This document shows, piece by piece, positions 48,239-60,125 of a stretch of 64,000 nucleotides of DNA. The stretch's first letter is position 1. Each line of letters opens with the position of its first letter. The stretch is from Craterostigma plantagineum (lineage: Eukaryota > Streptophyta > Magnoliopsida > Lamiales > Linderniaceae), in contig JAPQWV010000420.1 of assembly GCA_027422505.1 (NCBI GenBank), positions 372,001-436,000 of the forward strand. The letters run 5' to 3'. The notes below the pieces were generated by a model that worked only from the letters and a program-made list of their open reading frames with translations, did not search any database and was not told the DNA's origin. A program made the translations under genes and the position numbers.

Positions 48239-50472
48239 TGTTGGGAAACCCCGGGTGACCCGAGGCCTTGCCCCGAACGCAGCGGAATTTAAAAATTTTT
48301 CCGGGGTTTCCCATACGGTTTCCCCAGGATACTCGGTTAGATAAAGAAAACTGCATAATCGACACGTATAAAGGAATAAGGATCTTACCCTTGTAGCGAA
48401 GATCCTTAGCTCCCGTAGCTCACGAACTGTGCCGAAGAGAATTACGCCGACCCCGTGACGTGCCATAAACCTACACCACCCCAAGGATGGCTAGAGATGG
48501 TGTGGAGTATTGTATAGAGATGTTTAGATGTGTATGTTCTAAAACTCACAAACACTTAGGGTTTTCTCAAGAACAACCCCAAATACTCTAGCTTCTAAAA
48601 TCTCTAAGTTTAGTGTGAGAAAGCTTATAAACTTATTATGGACGAAACTCCCAAGTCTATAATTGTAAAACCAAGTTTTAGACCATGAAATAGACTTTAG
48701 ATTTGTTTAAATGAGATCATGTCCTACATGACTCATTTTTGTTTGATTCTCTTGTTATTTTATCATCTAATGACTAGATATTGTCCCACAAATCATAACA
48801 AAAGAACAAGGAACGAAATTGGATTTGATTTGGATCAAATTTGACCAAAAAACTGTCGGTCACGGCCTCTGACATGACCTGTCACGGCCGTGACACATCA
48901 TTGGACGACTTCTGCCTCTCGTCACGGCCTTTGTCACGGCCGTGACCATCTTCTGGAGGCTGTCACGGCCTGGGCATGAAGTGTCACGGCCGTGACACCA
49001 TCGGGCACCATTTTTGCTCGCATCTGCCAGTCGTCACGGCCACGTGCAAGGCTGTTACGGCCGTGACAGCCCTGACAGCTTTGCGACAGTTTCGTATTTC
49101 GATCCGATCGAGGGGTAAACGATGTCCGATTGTCCTGAAATGTTAACCATAGTTAAAAGACTCAATCTTGATTTTGACCAAAGGGATTCTCAATCCGAGG
49201 AAGCTACTGCTACTTTGCAGAGGGACTTCATGACCGTGACAAGCCTTGCTTGTCATTGTGAACCCTATTTACGCTTCATTCTTCACCTTTTCCGTTCCAT
49301 AAATTTCCGTCATGTAAATATAGTTTCTAAAACATATATTTAACATTTTTATTAACGTCTCTAAGATCGTTAAATCATTTTAAATCTCATATTAGTTAGG
49401 CACTATCACAGTGATCATTTTTAAGCCCGACTCTCTTGGTTCGTCTCAACCCGCCAAGGGAGGAATCCAAGAATTTGGTAAGCGCCTAGCCAATCCCGTG
49501 GTACCAAATAGATCCCGTGTTGATTACGATCTTCGATCTACGAACCGACTATAGATTATTGTCGTACGTATAGACCCTTCACAAATGTCCCGATCGAGTG
49601 AAGGTCATGGTTACGTCAAACTCACTAGACTCGACTCTATGACTAATTCGTGACTAGCGAAATTACTAAACTGCCCTTACGTCTCACGTAAGTCAGTTTA
49701 TAGCTTCGGCCGAAGACTTCGTACTTTCCCGTCCCCGAATGTGCACAGGACATATATCTCAGTTACTAACGAGATAGTGAATCCCTAACGTTAGTCTAAG
49801 CACGGCAGTTACCCTTTGTTGTCAAGACCGCATGTCGCCACCGACCCATGTTCGTCCCCAAACAATGTGGGCCTATCAAACTAGTGACATATCAAGACCC
49901 CAAAGTCAGCTCCGTCAAAAACCCTTCGGTCTAAGGTCCACGCACACTACTATAGTCAATCGATCGATCATTGACGCTACCCAGAGTAACGATAAGGCCC
50001 ATGTGATCATCGATTGCGAGTCGTGTCCAAGTACAAGTTAGTCCCCTGATTCAACATATACCAATGTTACGACCCCCCGCTTCCCAAGCGAATGATTAGC
50101 ACAAACATATAAGAGTCGTCAACAAATAAGTCGTAATTGACGCTCAGTCACCCTACTGAGGTCTAAGACTTATGGACTAATTTAATATCGGAGAATAATA
50201 GCTCACTGGTGCCCCTCTCTCATCCCATGAGAATCGGTGAATAAACTCACGATATATGGGATTTATTTATTTACCGTCTCTCCGGATGCCTAGTAAGACT
50301 TTATAGGTAAATAAATAATATGCCTTTTTGAAGAATAAATTATAAAGTATAAATTCCATCAATACGTATAAGAATACATTATTCAAATACATAACGAATA
50401 ATACATCGATTATCAACTACATGCCCTATTCATTACATCCTCGAATGGCATTCCGAGGGCACATCCCCAACA
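48239..50472 (-). repeat. Right 2.2-kb Copia LTR
   Basis: Runs from TGTTGGGAAACCCC to CATCCCCAACA. It differs from the left LTR by scattered substitutions and small indels, roughly a few percent. The palindrome-rich block lies at 48859-49069 with eight TCACGGCC-type motifs, three perfect. The copy at about 49055 is changed to TTACGGCCGTGA. Confidence 0.93.
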
Positions 50473-50504
50473 GTTGGGAGCTTCTCTTGCTACGCCACCA
50501 GCTT

Positions 50505-50964
50505 CTCTGGATGGCAACGGGCCAGCTATGGGTCGGGTTTGGCCGAACCCGAGACCCGACCCGATTATTTATTAGTGCCCCGGATGCGCCCTCCCCGCCT
50601 CGGGTCTGGACCGCCCCGCCCCGGACTGGACCCGAACTAGCCTGGTCTGACCCGCCAGACCCGGATATATTGGTTTTTTCTTTTTTTTTTTTTTTGAAAG
50701 ACAAAATAGAGAAATGCATTGCTTGATACTCAAACCAACGACGTTACCTTTGTAATACCAACCCTCTACCATTAGGCCAACAGATTTTTATTCATAATTT
50801 AATGATGAAATGAATTACAATATATATATATATTTTCGGGGCGGGTTGTGGGTCGGGTCTCAGGGCGGGATTGGCCAGACCCGGGACCCGTCCCGAACCC
50901 GGCTGGGTAGAAGAATTCAAATCCATTACCAGGCCCATTCCGGACCCGCCCCATTGCCATCCCT
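50505..50964. mobile_element. hAT-type MITE with perfect 8-bp duplication
   Basis: Ends GGATGGCAACGGG at the left and CCCCATTGCCATCC at the right are inverted. The 8-bp duplication ACCAGCTT is perfect (50497-50504 and 50965-50972). The interior is packed with GGGTCGGG and CCCGACCC words in both orientations. No coding capacity. It lies 32 bp beyond the Copia LTR. Confidence 0.88.
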
Positions 50965-51005
50965 ACCAGCTTCCTAACGATCGCATCCTAGGCGTGGGTT
51001 TCAAC

Positions 51006-51615
51006 TAGACATGCCCACTTTTAACCGTAACAGGCCGGTAACCTAACCGGCAACCGTCATCGGCCGGTTACGGGGCGATTAGGGGTTTTCCGAAACCGCC
51101 AACCGTCGGTTATTAAACGCCGGTTAGGCGGTTAACCGGCGATTATAACCGTTAAATAACAAATATATATTATATATATAATATATATATATATATACTA
51201 TTTTAATTTACTAATATTAATATTAATTAATTAGATATACAATGTATTTACTAATTAATTAGAAATTTTGCCGGTTAACGGTTAACCGGCCGTTTTAACC
51301 TACAGTTAATTCTTTATATATTTTTTTTATTTTTTTATTTTTAATTTTTATTTTGCAATTTACTGCAAAACGGTCTATTTCGTTCGTATGTTACTATTTT
51401 GATGTAAAATATTAAATATAATAAATTTTATGAATCATGAAATAGATTACAAATTTTAATACAATATAAAATACATATATTCAAGTTGACTAACCGGCAG
51501 TTGACTACCTGGCCCTGGCGGTTATATTAACCGGCAACTGGGGACGGGTAACCGTCAACCGCCCCCGGTAACCGTCAACCGCCCCTTACGGTTAACCGGC
51601 GGTTGGGCATCTCTA
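51006..51615. mobile_element. hAT-type MITE with CCGGTTAA-rich ends
   Basis: Inverted ends TAGACATGCCCAC and TGGGCATCTCTA. Flanks GTTTCAAC (50998-51005) and GTCTCAAC (51616-51623) match at seven of eight positions. Subterminal words of the ACCGGCGGTTAACC type recur in both orientations around an AT-rich core. It sits downstream of the PPR gene at 51856. Confidence 0.85.
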
Positions 51616-51855
51616 GTCTCAACACCAACCCCGATTTTACCATCGAGGCGTGGGCCACCAAAAGGCCATGGAGAGGCTCCGATTGGCGTGCTTTGAGTTT
51701 TTCTTCGAATTTTTGGGGATGAATAAAGATGCAATCTGAGCTCTTGAATGATTACTGTTGATCGCTCTTCGATTTTCCTTGGCTCTTTCACTCGAACTTC
51801 AGTTTGTTCCCTTTCTAGTCAATTGATAATCTCGGGCTATGATTTTGCATCTTCC

Positions 51856-53481
51856 TTACTCAATCCAACTCCTTCCAGGCTCCTTCATCACTGATCTTTC
51901 TTCCATCAACTTCCTCAAAGCCTTCACTTCATCCCACATCCCGTGGCAAGCGTATAAATTACAGAAGACTATGTAATTCTCAGCCTTTTCGGGCTCTATC
52001 TCAAGAAGCCTACGCCCCGCAATCTGCCCAACTTCGATCTCTCGATGAACCCTACAGGCACCCAAGAGCGAACTCCAAATAGCAGCGTTTGGGTCGAAAG
52101 GCATCGCCTTTATGAACTTAAAGGCCTTTTCTAACTGACCCACTCGTCCCAACAAGTCGACCACGCAGCCATAGTGCTCGAGCCCTAGCTCGATCCCATT
52201 TTCTTCGTTAGCCATCTCATTGAAGAGCTCGAGTCCTATGTTCTCCATCCCGCTATGGCTACAACCCGATAGAATGGTAAGAAGAGTGGCACTATCTGGG
52301 CTAATTGCGTCTTGGTCCCTCATTTTCTTGTACAGGTCAATTAGGGACCTCCCCATTCCATGCTTGGCATACCCCATCAGCATTGCATTCCAAGACACAA
52401 CAGTTCTTTCGGGTATCCCATCAAAGACCCTCCTTGCGAAAGTGAGGTATCCGCATTTCGAGTACATATCGATCAAAGAATTGTTGACGATCGTGTGGAA
52501 AGAAAGCCCCAGGCGAAGAATGTGGGCGTGGACTTGCCTGCCCTCTTCGAATGCAGCTAACCCTGACAAAGAGGTGAGTAGGCTGGAGTAACTGACGTAG
52601 TTTGATGACATTCCTTGGCTTCGTATGGATAGAAACATGTCTAATGCCTCTTGGTTGAGTCCCAGTTGAGCGTAGCCCGAAATAATAGCAGCACACGAGA
52701 CAACGTCCCTTGTTTGCAGACCTTCGAATATCAGCCTTGCTTCGTGTATCTTTCCAGCTTTAGCGTACAGATCGAGAAGTGAGCAGCCTACGAACGAGTG
52801 CGAATCATAGGAGGTTTTAACTATAAGCGAGTGGATCTGCTTTCCAAGTTCAAAAGCGCCGGAGCAGCATGTAAGAATGGTGGCGAAGGTGAACTCGTTT
52901 GGCTTGGTACCTGCAAATTTGTCTGTGTTTTTAGAACAGCGCACAGTCAAGAAATCGTCTTTATATGCACGACTGTTAAATGAACCTGATCCCAGCATTT
53001 GAAGAAAGAGAGTCAAAGCATCAGAGTAAAGCCCACTCCTGGCGTACCCAGAGATGATAGCAGTGTAAGCCACAACATTTCTACAATGAGGGATTTCGTC
53101 GAACACCTTCCTCGCGTCTCTGAGAACCTCACAGTTAACGTACAGGACAATCAGCCTCGTCCTAAGGTACAATGGGGGAAGGTAATGAGTCTTGATCATG
53201 TGTGCTTGCACCCTTTGCCCGCCGATTAAAGACTTTTGGCTCACGCAATCGTTAATCAACGCATCGTAGTCTCTGAATCTCATGTCAAGGCCTCGCATGG
53301 ACATTTCTTGGAGTGTATTGCTTAGGTCGGCAACGTTAGACGATGATTGCTGAGTGTTTGAAGTAAACTGATGAACTCTCAAGTGTCTGACTCTTAGCTG
53401 TCTTATGCAATTTGGGTGGAGAAAATAGCGGCGTTGAATGATTGTTATGAAGAATGTTTTGTTGTTGTTCAGCGTATTCAT
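51856..53481 (-). CDS. PLS-class pentatricopeptide repeat protein
   Basis: Open frame of 541 residues. The first ~40 residues are rich in Arg and lack acidic residues (IIQRRYFLHPN), suggesting a mitochondrial presequence. PLS repeats follow, for example VVAYTAIISGYARSGLYSDA, VVSCAAIISGYAQLGLNQEA and VVSWNAMLMGYAKHG, and the frame stops just after the E-domain start (KEPGRSWIE), so no DYW domain is encoded. Within repeat positions a stop-free segment at 52985-52911 (75 nt) starts with GTTCA and ends in TTTGCAG. Splicing it out restores the family pattern MLGSGTKPNEFTF and gives 516 residues. Likely role: organelle RNA binding, possibly editing with a partner deaminase. Confidence 0.88.
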   Translation of the reverse strand: MNTLNNNKTFFITIIQRRYFLHPNCIRQLRVRHLRVHQFTSNTQQSSSNVADLSNTLQEMSMRGLDMRFRDYDALINDCVSQKSLIGGQRVQAHMIKTHYLPPLYLRTRLIVLYVNCEVLRDARKVFDEIPHCRNVVAYTAIISGYARSGLYSDALTLFLQMLGSGSFNSRAYKDDFLTVRCSKNTDKFAGTKPNEFTFATILTCCSGAFELGKQIHSLIVKTSYDSHSFVGCSLLDLYAKAGKIHEARLIFEGLQTRDVVSCAAIISGYAQLGLNQEALDMFLSIRSQGMSSNYVSYSSLLTSLSGLAAFEEGRQVHAHILRLGLSFHTIVNNSLIDMYSKCGYLTFARRVFDGIPERTVVSWNAMLMGYAKHGMGRSLIDLYKKMRDQDAISPDSATLLTILSGCSHSGMENIGLELFNEMANEENGIELGLEHYGCVVDLLGRVGQLEKAFKFIKAMPFDPNAAIWSSLLGACRVHREIEVGQIAGRRLLEIEPEKAENYIVFCNLYACHGMWDEVKALRKLMEERSVMKEPGRSWIE

Positions 53482-53800
53482 ATGGATCTCAACTAAAAAC
53501 TCACAGCAAGTAAAGAGTTTGTAATTAACAGCTGGAAATTATATATAACGGTAAGCTTCTTCAAATGTAGGTATTACAATAAGCCTCATCCTTTTACAGT
53601 ACATTGAGAATTCGTCAAAAATCAAATCAGCATTACAATTACACATAACAATAATTATCTAGATTGTTATAATGATTAAATCAACTCATGTAAAAACCTA
53701 GATTCCTCAAATCTGGCCTGCTCTACCATTCTTCCATATAAATACGATAAATATATGTATTATATACCTACATCTTCAGCTATCTAGTATTGCTTCACAA

Positions 53801-56284
53801 TCACAGTTCCATCTTCAGCTGATTTGAATGTAGTGTAGCTGCAAAAGGAGACCAGATATCAAGAAGCCATTTTCATCTGCAACATTAAAAGATTGTATTG
53901 GTAGATCAATAACCAATATTCGACCTGAATTGGCTGGAGATTCGAAGCTTATGGCGTCGTGAGTAACAGCGTTAGGTTCATCTTCTTCTCTGCTGCACCA
54001 TGCGGGCTGATGATGAAGCCCTTCAAGGTTCCATGGATGTTGCTGATATGGCAGTAGTGGTAGCTGTTGAGGTTGTCTGGAGTCATTAACTTGTCCCTCG
54101 GGCCAAAGTGGGGCAGCAAACATGCCCGGGTAGCTATTATCCATCATGGATCCATGCTGAAGAATCAAGAGAGTTCGAAAATATATCACATCATCACAAG
54201 GCGATCATAGGTTAACTGGCAGAATTGAAAGCCTGGAAATTTTGATACTTACGTCTGAATGCAATAGGGCATCAAGGTTGAAGTCAATTCTTGGGCTAAC
54301 AGTGGCGAGTCTCATGGATAGAAACTGAAATCATAGGAATACATACAATGAATCGAAAGGCAAAATGTGTTTGTTCATGAGTATGTGTTTCTGCGACGGA
54401 CTCAACTAGCACAAAACAAGCATATAGTTAGAATTATACGATGAGAATGAGAGTGAACTGACCTCCACTTGCCTTTGGAGTGCTTGGACATGATTTATTA
54501 TTTCATCTAGCACCATTGCTGTACCTGAAATCTGTACAAGGAGAAAAGGATTTCATCTGTCCTAGTTGTAATGAAATACATACAAGATAAGGATCATTCA
54601 GTCATACATGCAAATTATTTACATTTGACCAAGAAATAGCCACAAGTACTGCAATAAGAATGGGACAGAGCAGAACAGCCCTGACAAGCATTTTTTTTTC
54701 ACTGTCCCTCCAGAACATGGTAAAGGCTGGACAGCATTTAAATCAATTTCCAGGCAATCACAGAGCACCATTACTATAGTAGTGTGGAAGGAGACGGAGA
54801 TTGCTTGCATCCCTTTACATCTTTCAAGTAATAATAATATATAATCAAGGTTTCTTACACTGTCCTGTGAATTAATTCTGCACATTCTCTCATCAAATTT
54901 AATAGTGAGTGTGGTCCGGTATGTCAGTGATTAATAGCAAGTTCTGCAGCTCAATTGAATGAGATAAATGTTCTCTAACCTTTCTTCATTGACATCTAAA
55001 GGAGGATAAATGAAATAAATCATCAAGAAATAAGCTTGAAGAAGTGCCCCAGAATCTAGAAGAACAAAACCCAAGAGCAGTTTCCAAGGATACGCATGCA
55101 AAGCTCCACGCATCAAGTGAGTCAACATAAAGTGGAAAAAGAATAACAGAATATTCGCACGGTACCAAGTTCGAACGAAATGTCACAGAATAGTATGGTT
55201 TTGGTCTGAAAACAACCTTCTTCAGACAGGAAAGGATAAGGAAAAACAGTGGGAAAAAAGGCGAAAACATAATGAACGAGAGGGACATTTCACCAATCGG
55301 CCCCTCCCCACTTATCTCGTTGGCCAAAAGACATTAAAAAGCTGATGGCGACGCCTTAGGTTGTCATCATTACTCTAGAGGATTTTTTTTAAAAGAAAAA
55401 GAGTCCAATCATCACCATCATCAGTGGCCACACTCAAAATGATCAACGTATAAAGCTCTCATCTCGCACTATGATTACAGTAAATAAAACGAGTTTTCGC
55501 AGCTAACCTTGTTACATCCTGGGACCAGCTCCTGTAAAAGTTTCATTCTTGCATTGATCTTCTCTCTCCTCGCCTGTATTAGCCAAGACCAAACAAAAAG
55601 TTTGAAACTATTCCTTTTTCCTAACGTTGAGCTTATAGCTACTCAGAATCCATGAAAATTGGCTATAATGGAGTTATTTACCCTTTCTGCTAAACTATGG
55701 CTATCTGTGGCTTGGCCACGGCGGGCCCTGACGTGAACATAAGGAAGCTTCTCACCGCCTGCATCGGAAGATTCACAGGCTGCTAATTTCTTGCTCTTCC
55801 TACTCGAATCCTTAACCTTAATTCAAAGAACAAAATTACAGTCGACTAAACGGAACCCATGAGACATTGTTCGTATTAGCTGAAGATAAGATAATACAAC
55901 GTAGGAAAGTAAACCTACCTTCTTCTCCCTCTCCTTGCGCTTCCCAGACTTCGAGCTATGGTTGGAATCGGAATCCATGGGCTCCTGCTTCACCGTATCA
56001 GTCATAATCGAATGATCAGTTTCATTACGCTTATCGCTGATGTCGCCATAGCCATCGTTTTGAGCAGATGCAAACACCGAGGACTTCGAAGCACGGTCAG
56101 CGAGGGCAATATCGGACGAAAAAATTGGGGGTGCAGCCGGGAAATCTTCTTTGACCAACAGCTGCACCGCCTGCGGCGGAGGAAGCTCGAGAAGCGCCGT
56201 GAAAGAGCCGTCGTCCAACCCTAGCCCGAATCCGAGTTGCTCGGATCTGAATAGTTGGTGACCCTCTTCGGTTTTGTGCTCCAT
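53801..56284 (-). CDS. bHLH transcription factor, bHLH48/bHLH60-like
   Basis: Seven coding exons on the minus strand: 56284-55919, 55816-55682, 55573-55508, 54531-54463, 54324-54253, 54156-53925, 53838-53801. All have GT...AG introns and a continuous frame, giving 325 residues. The N-terminus has the group signature [19 protein letters not shown] lysine-rich acidic linker ([11 protein letters not shown]) precedes the basic region, where H162, E166 and R170 form the G-box-binding H-E-R set ([16 protein letters not shown]). The helix-loop-helix ends at [11 protein letters not shown]. It is expected to bind E/G-box DNA as a dimer in the nucleus. The C-terminus ends LKMEL after the last short exon. 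The name is by resemblance; bHLH60 and bHLH48 are equally possible. Confidence 0.9.
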
Positions 56285-56891
56285 TTACACGTAATGCGCG
56301 AACGGATAGCAGCAGCCCCCTCAAGGAATCGAAGAAATTCCCCGGCCGCTCGAATCAAGGGACGATATCAAGCGGGTCAGAGCAACTAAGCAGCAATTGA
56401 TTGAAACTCTAGCTCGAACGAGCTTCAATCGTCAATTACAGCTGAATTCGAAACGTAACGAGCAGAGAACCCGCGAAATGAAGCAGAAATCAAAATCGTA
56501 TCGGCCGAGGAAGTAAAAATCAGCAGCACCAACGGCTATAATGAGATCATAGCAAAGCGCACATGATTTCGACGACGCAGAAAACAACTTCACGACTGCT
56601 GATATCAGCAAAGTGATGTAAACAACACGTGTGGGTTTCGGTTTCTGCCTATTGGGCGGGTGTAAAGTAAGGAGCTTCAATGGCGGTCAAAGGCTAATTC
56701 TTCTGCGCACTTTATCCCTCTACAGAGTATGTTGAGCATAGAAATGGTTTAAGTTTTTTATTATTTTTATGTTTTCTGTGTGTTGTCAGTGGTGAAAAAG
56801 GACGTATGCATTCTTTGGCCCCTACTCTCCCAAGTCTCTGTCTATGAAAACAGAGCAATAGTTGTTTTTATTTTATTTTATTAATAAAATT
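56285..56891 (-). promoter_or_regulatory. bHLH gene 5' leader and promoter region
   Basis: Upstream of ATG 56284. It contains ACACGTGTGG (a CACGTG G-box) near 56626, which could allow bHLH or bZIP regulation. No further gene is seen before the Mutator-like element. Confidence 0.45.
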
Positions 56892-58348
56892 GGGTTCTTT
56901 ACCCAAAAATACTCATTTGCATAAAAACTAGTAATTCTGACTTGTCAGTATTTTTAATATGTAGATACCTAATAGAATAATTTTTTCCACATAGGTATCC
57001 CATCCGCCGCAGGTACGCCATATAACACATTTAGGTACACTATATCACGTATTTTGGGTACGTATACGTTTAGAAAATTGTACGTCATGTATAACACAAG
57101 AACCGTATATGCTACCGTATAAACACGTGATGTGGTACACAAGGCACACATAAAAAGGTACGGTAAGACTGAGAAAATTGGTACAATCCCCGGATTTTTC
57201 GGGTCAAAGGCAAAATACTCGAAGTTAGTTACTACGAACCGAACCCGCGAAATTAGCCAACTTGAGGGACGTCATACTGAGGATCCACGAGACCCGACCC
57301 TTTAAACCACGAAAGCGGTTCACCAGGGATGTTCTCGAGGAGCAAAGGACTCCGACCCCTCTGGATAATTTCCCCAGGAGCCATTGACCATGAGCCTTCA
57401 CGTTAGGACGACAGGCAGAGGGTACGTCATCGGCAAAACACCCCGAACAGAAATTGGAGCTGATCCTTCAAGAGGCTGATCCTCATGCGCGCGAGGGGAC
57501 TCTTGGGAAATATCCCGAGGAGCTGCCTACACCGACCTCGCGCGCCGTAGGGGCAGTCGCGAGGATGTCCTCAGGAACAATATCCCGAGGAGCGGCCTAC
57601 TCCGACCTCGAGCGTCGTAAGAGCAGCCGCGAGATGTCCTCGGGAAATATATTCCGAGGAGCTGCCGACTCCGACCCCGCGCGTCATAAGGGCAGCCGCA
57701 AGGATGTCCTCGGGAAAGATATCCCGAGGAGCTGCCGACTCCGACCCCGCACCCCGTGAAGCAGCCGCGAGGGGGTCCTCGGGAAAGTCGCTCCCTCGAG
57801 GTTCCAAGGCATACCGCTACGCCTAGCGAGAATTAAGGGATAAAATGAGATTGTGGTCGCACACGACCCCACGAGCATAACCAGCCGAATGAGAAGAAAC
57901 CATAGAGGACCAGAAACCAGTTGAGATCGCGGCCACGTACGACCCCCACGACCGGTCGAAGGTGGAAGAAACAGTCGAAGATCAAGTACGCTTTAGGATG
58001 CTATCAATATCATTAGACACACCTAGGGTGCGCGATCCGTCGACACTGTCACTCTACTATTTTTACTACACACTTAGCCATTTTCTACATCGCATTCTTC
58101 ACTACTTATACCTTGAAACGGAAACACCCTCTTGACTAAGGCAAGATGGCGAACGACCCCCAAAATTTACCCTATTTCGGCAGTTTTCAGCCAAGAGGCG
58201 TCGCGGAGTTAAGGCGGAAAGAAGCCCGTTAGCCCAAATTCGCGGTAGGTCATTTTCGACGACATCAGGTACCTATTTGTAAAAAATTCTGACATAAGTA
58301 CTGATTTGTAAGTTTTTATTCAATTGGGTATTTTTCTACATATGTCAC
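56892..58348. mobile_element. Mutator-like element carrying GC-rich insert
   Basis: The 9-bp flanks AATAAAATT are identical (56883-56891 and 58349-58357). The arms show imperfect inverted similarity for about 60 bp (AAAAATACTCATTTGCATAA on the left, an AAAAATACCCAATTGAATAA counterpart inverted on the right). From about 57190 to 58268 lies unrelated GC-rich sequence whose right edge, read inverted, begins TGATGTCGTCG. It could be a captured segment or a solo LTR. AT-rich flanks make the 9-bp match less decisive. Confidence 0.6.
57511..57785. repeat. GC-rich minisatellite, four ~70-bp units
   Basis: Units start TATCCCGAGG or a variant at 57511, 57581, 57650 and 57720, a period of 69-70 bp. Each carries GAGGAGCTGCC, CTCCGACC and GATGTCCTCGGG words. 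The units differ by several substitutions. Frames through them are open on both strands because of the composition, but nothing suggests a protein. Confidence 0.88.
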
Positions 58349-58406
58349 AATAAAATTAATCTAAAAATTATTGTTTGATATTCAAAAAGAAACACGGTAT
58401 TGTCCT

Positions 58407-59352
58407 CAGGGCCGTAGCTTCCATAAGGCCAGTGAGGCGGTCGCCTCGGGCCCAGCTTTCGAAGGGGCCCAAAAAAATTTTATCATACCTATATGTATAT
58501 ATATCGTCGCGGTTGTATATATCTCGTCCATAACTTTTGAAATTAGGTGTCGTGAGGTAGATGGCGACTAATTAGGGCATTTCTGGTATTCTAGTTTATA
58601 GTTCTTCGACTTTTCAAATGTTTGGCCCAGTTTTTAACAAGCCTTTGTTAGTTAGAATATAAAAAATAACATATATTGTCCAAATACATTAAACAATGTA
58701 AATGAAGTTTAAAAAAAGGGGAACAGCTTGAAAGTTTATTTATCTCGTTAAATACTTTATTATTAGTCTAGATATTATGATAGTCTTATAGTTCTATTAT
58801 TTAAATGTTTAACTTTATTGAATTACGCGTTTGAACATGCTTATTGATGTTTGACTTGTATTATTTTCCATTTTTTCTTCATGACTTTTTTAATACTAGT
58901 AATAATTTTCAAAATATTTGTAATATATATGTAATATAATAGAAACTTTTGAAATATATGTAATAATATAATAGAAAATTTTGTAATATACATATGTGAA
59001 TTGTGATATAAACTTATTATGTGTTTTTAACATCTTTACAAATATAATCTAGTATAGTTGCAAAGAAACTGATATATTTTACATTTTTTTAAGAAACATG
59101 CGTATCGTCCGCGACTGCGTCTCGACAATGCAATGTATCTGTATCGCTCGCTTCTGCATCGACGTCCGCATCCGCGACGGCGAACCATGCCTATAAACAC
59201 CTAGATGGTTTTTAATTTACGGTTTAAATAACTTACATTTACGGTTAAATTTATGTTAGACTACACATGTTATTTAAAAAATTACATAAAAAAATTTAGG
59301 GCCCGAATTTCGAGGATCGCCTCAGGTCCCGACTTCGTGAGCTACGGGCCTG
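58407..59352. mobile_element. hAT-type non-autonomous element, perfect 8-bp duplication
   Basis: Ends CAGGGCCGTAGCT and AGCTACGGGCCTG are inverted with small differences and begin with the hAT consensus CAGGG. The duplication ATTGTCCT is perfect (58399-58406 and 59353-59360). The interior is AT-rich without transposase motifs. Subterminal GGGGCCCAAAAAAATTTTATC and its inverted counterpart TTTAGGGCCCG extend the symmetry. Confidence 0.9.
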
Positions 59353-59360
59353 ATTGTCCT

Positions 59361-59900
59361 CACACTCCTAAATTCATTTTGAATAAAATCTATTGTCACT
59401 TACTGATCGGGCGTGAGTTCAAGTTGAATCGAACTCGTTAGAGCAGTCAACTATGTGGGATTATTTTCACTATTATTTTATGCACAATTGATGTGCGTGC
59501 TTTAATATTAATTTTTATTTATATTGTAATTAATAATGTTTAACAAATGAAATATTATTTACGAAATATAAATAGAACATATTTATTTGTGAGTGGGGTA
59601 ATTACCATAAATATAAAAAAATGGTAAGTCAAAGATTTTTAAGTTAAAAATTATAAACAGACGGGTAAGACAAAATTAAAGATCAATTGCTTACACTATT
59701 TTTTAATCTAGCTTACCCTTTAATAAAAAAATAAATAGAAATTATTATTATCTTCCTATTTTATTAAGGGAAATGGTATGACAGCCAATTATTATTCTAC
59801 ACTTAAATTTGTCCCAATCATACCCTCTAAAATAATATTTTTTTTGGTAGAATGAATTTTCATTTACCAATCCCTCAAGGTATGGCCTTTACATAATTCT
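59361..59900. other. AT-rich spacer
   Basis: No gene, repeat pair or other feature could be recognised. Confidence 0.45.
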
Positions 59901-60125
59901 CTATTGCGAAGAACCTAGGAACACATGTATAAAAGAAAGAGCAGAATTAGCAACTTTCTTCACTCCTGCAATATGCTTGACTCTCCATTGCATCTCGCGT
60001 ATGATCAGTTGGAATATCTGCTCAGCCATTCGCCAACCTTCATCATTGTGCACCCTTTTATTTCTTTCATTCCAGATATAATAATTATGGCAGCCATATA
60101 AGCCAATCGAATTCTATGCTGAACA
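59901..60125 (-). pseudogene. LINE-type reverse transcriptase C-terminal scrap
   Basis: On the minus strand a frame reads YYIWNERNKRVHNDEG followed by VKHIAGVKKVANSAL and a stop at 59901. The IWNERN motif is typical of the zf-RVT tail of plant LINE polyproteins. A frameshift just upstream (RIRLAYMAA in another frame) and absence of the remainder show it is a remnant. Confidence 0.7.

Noticed and set aside
50421..50772. Proline/arginine-rich frames at the Copia LTR end
   Set aside because: They run across the LTR boundary into the GGGTCGGG-rich hAT MITE and reflect its composition.
57454..57878. Overlapping Arg/Ser/Gly-rich frames on both strands
   Set aside because: Produced by the GC-rich 70-bp minisatellite; open on both strands with no domain.
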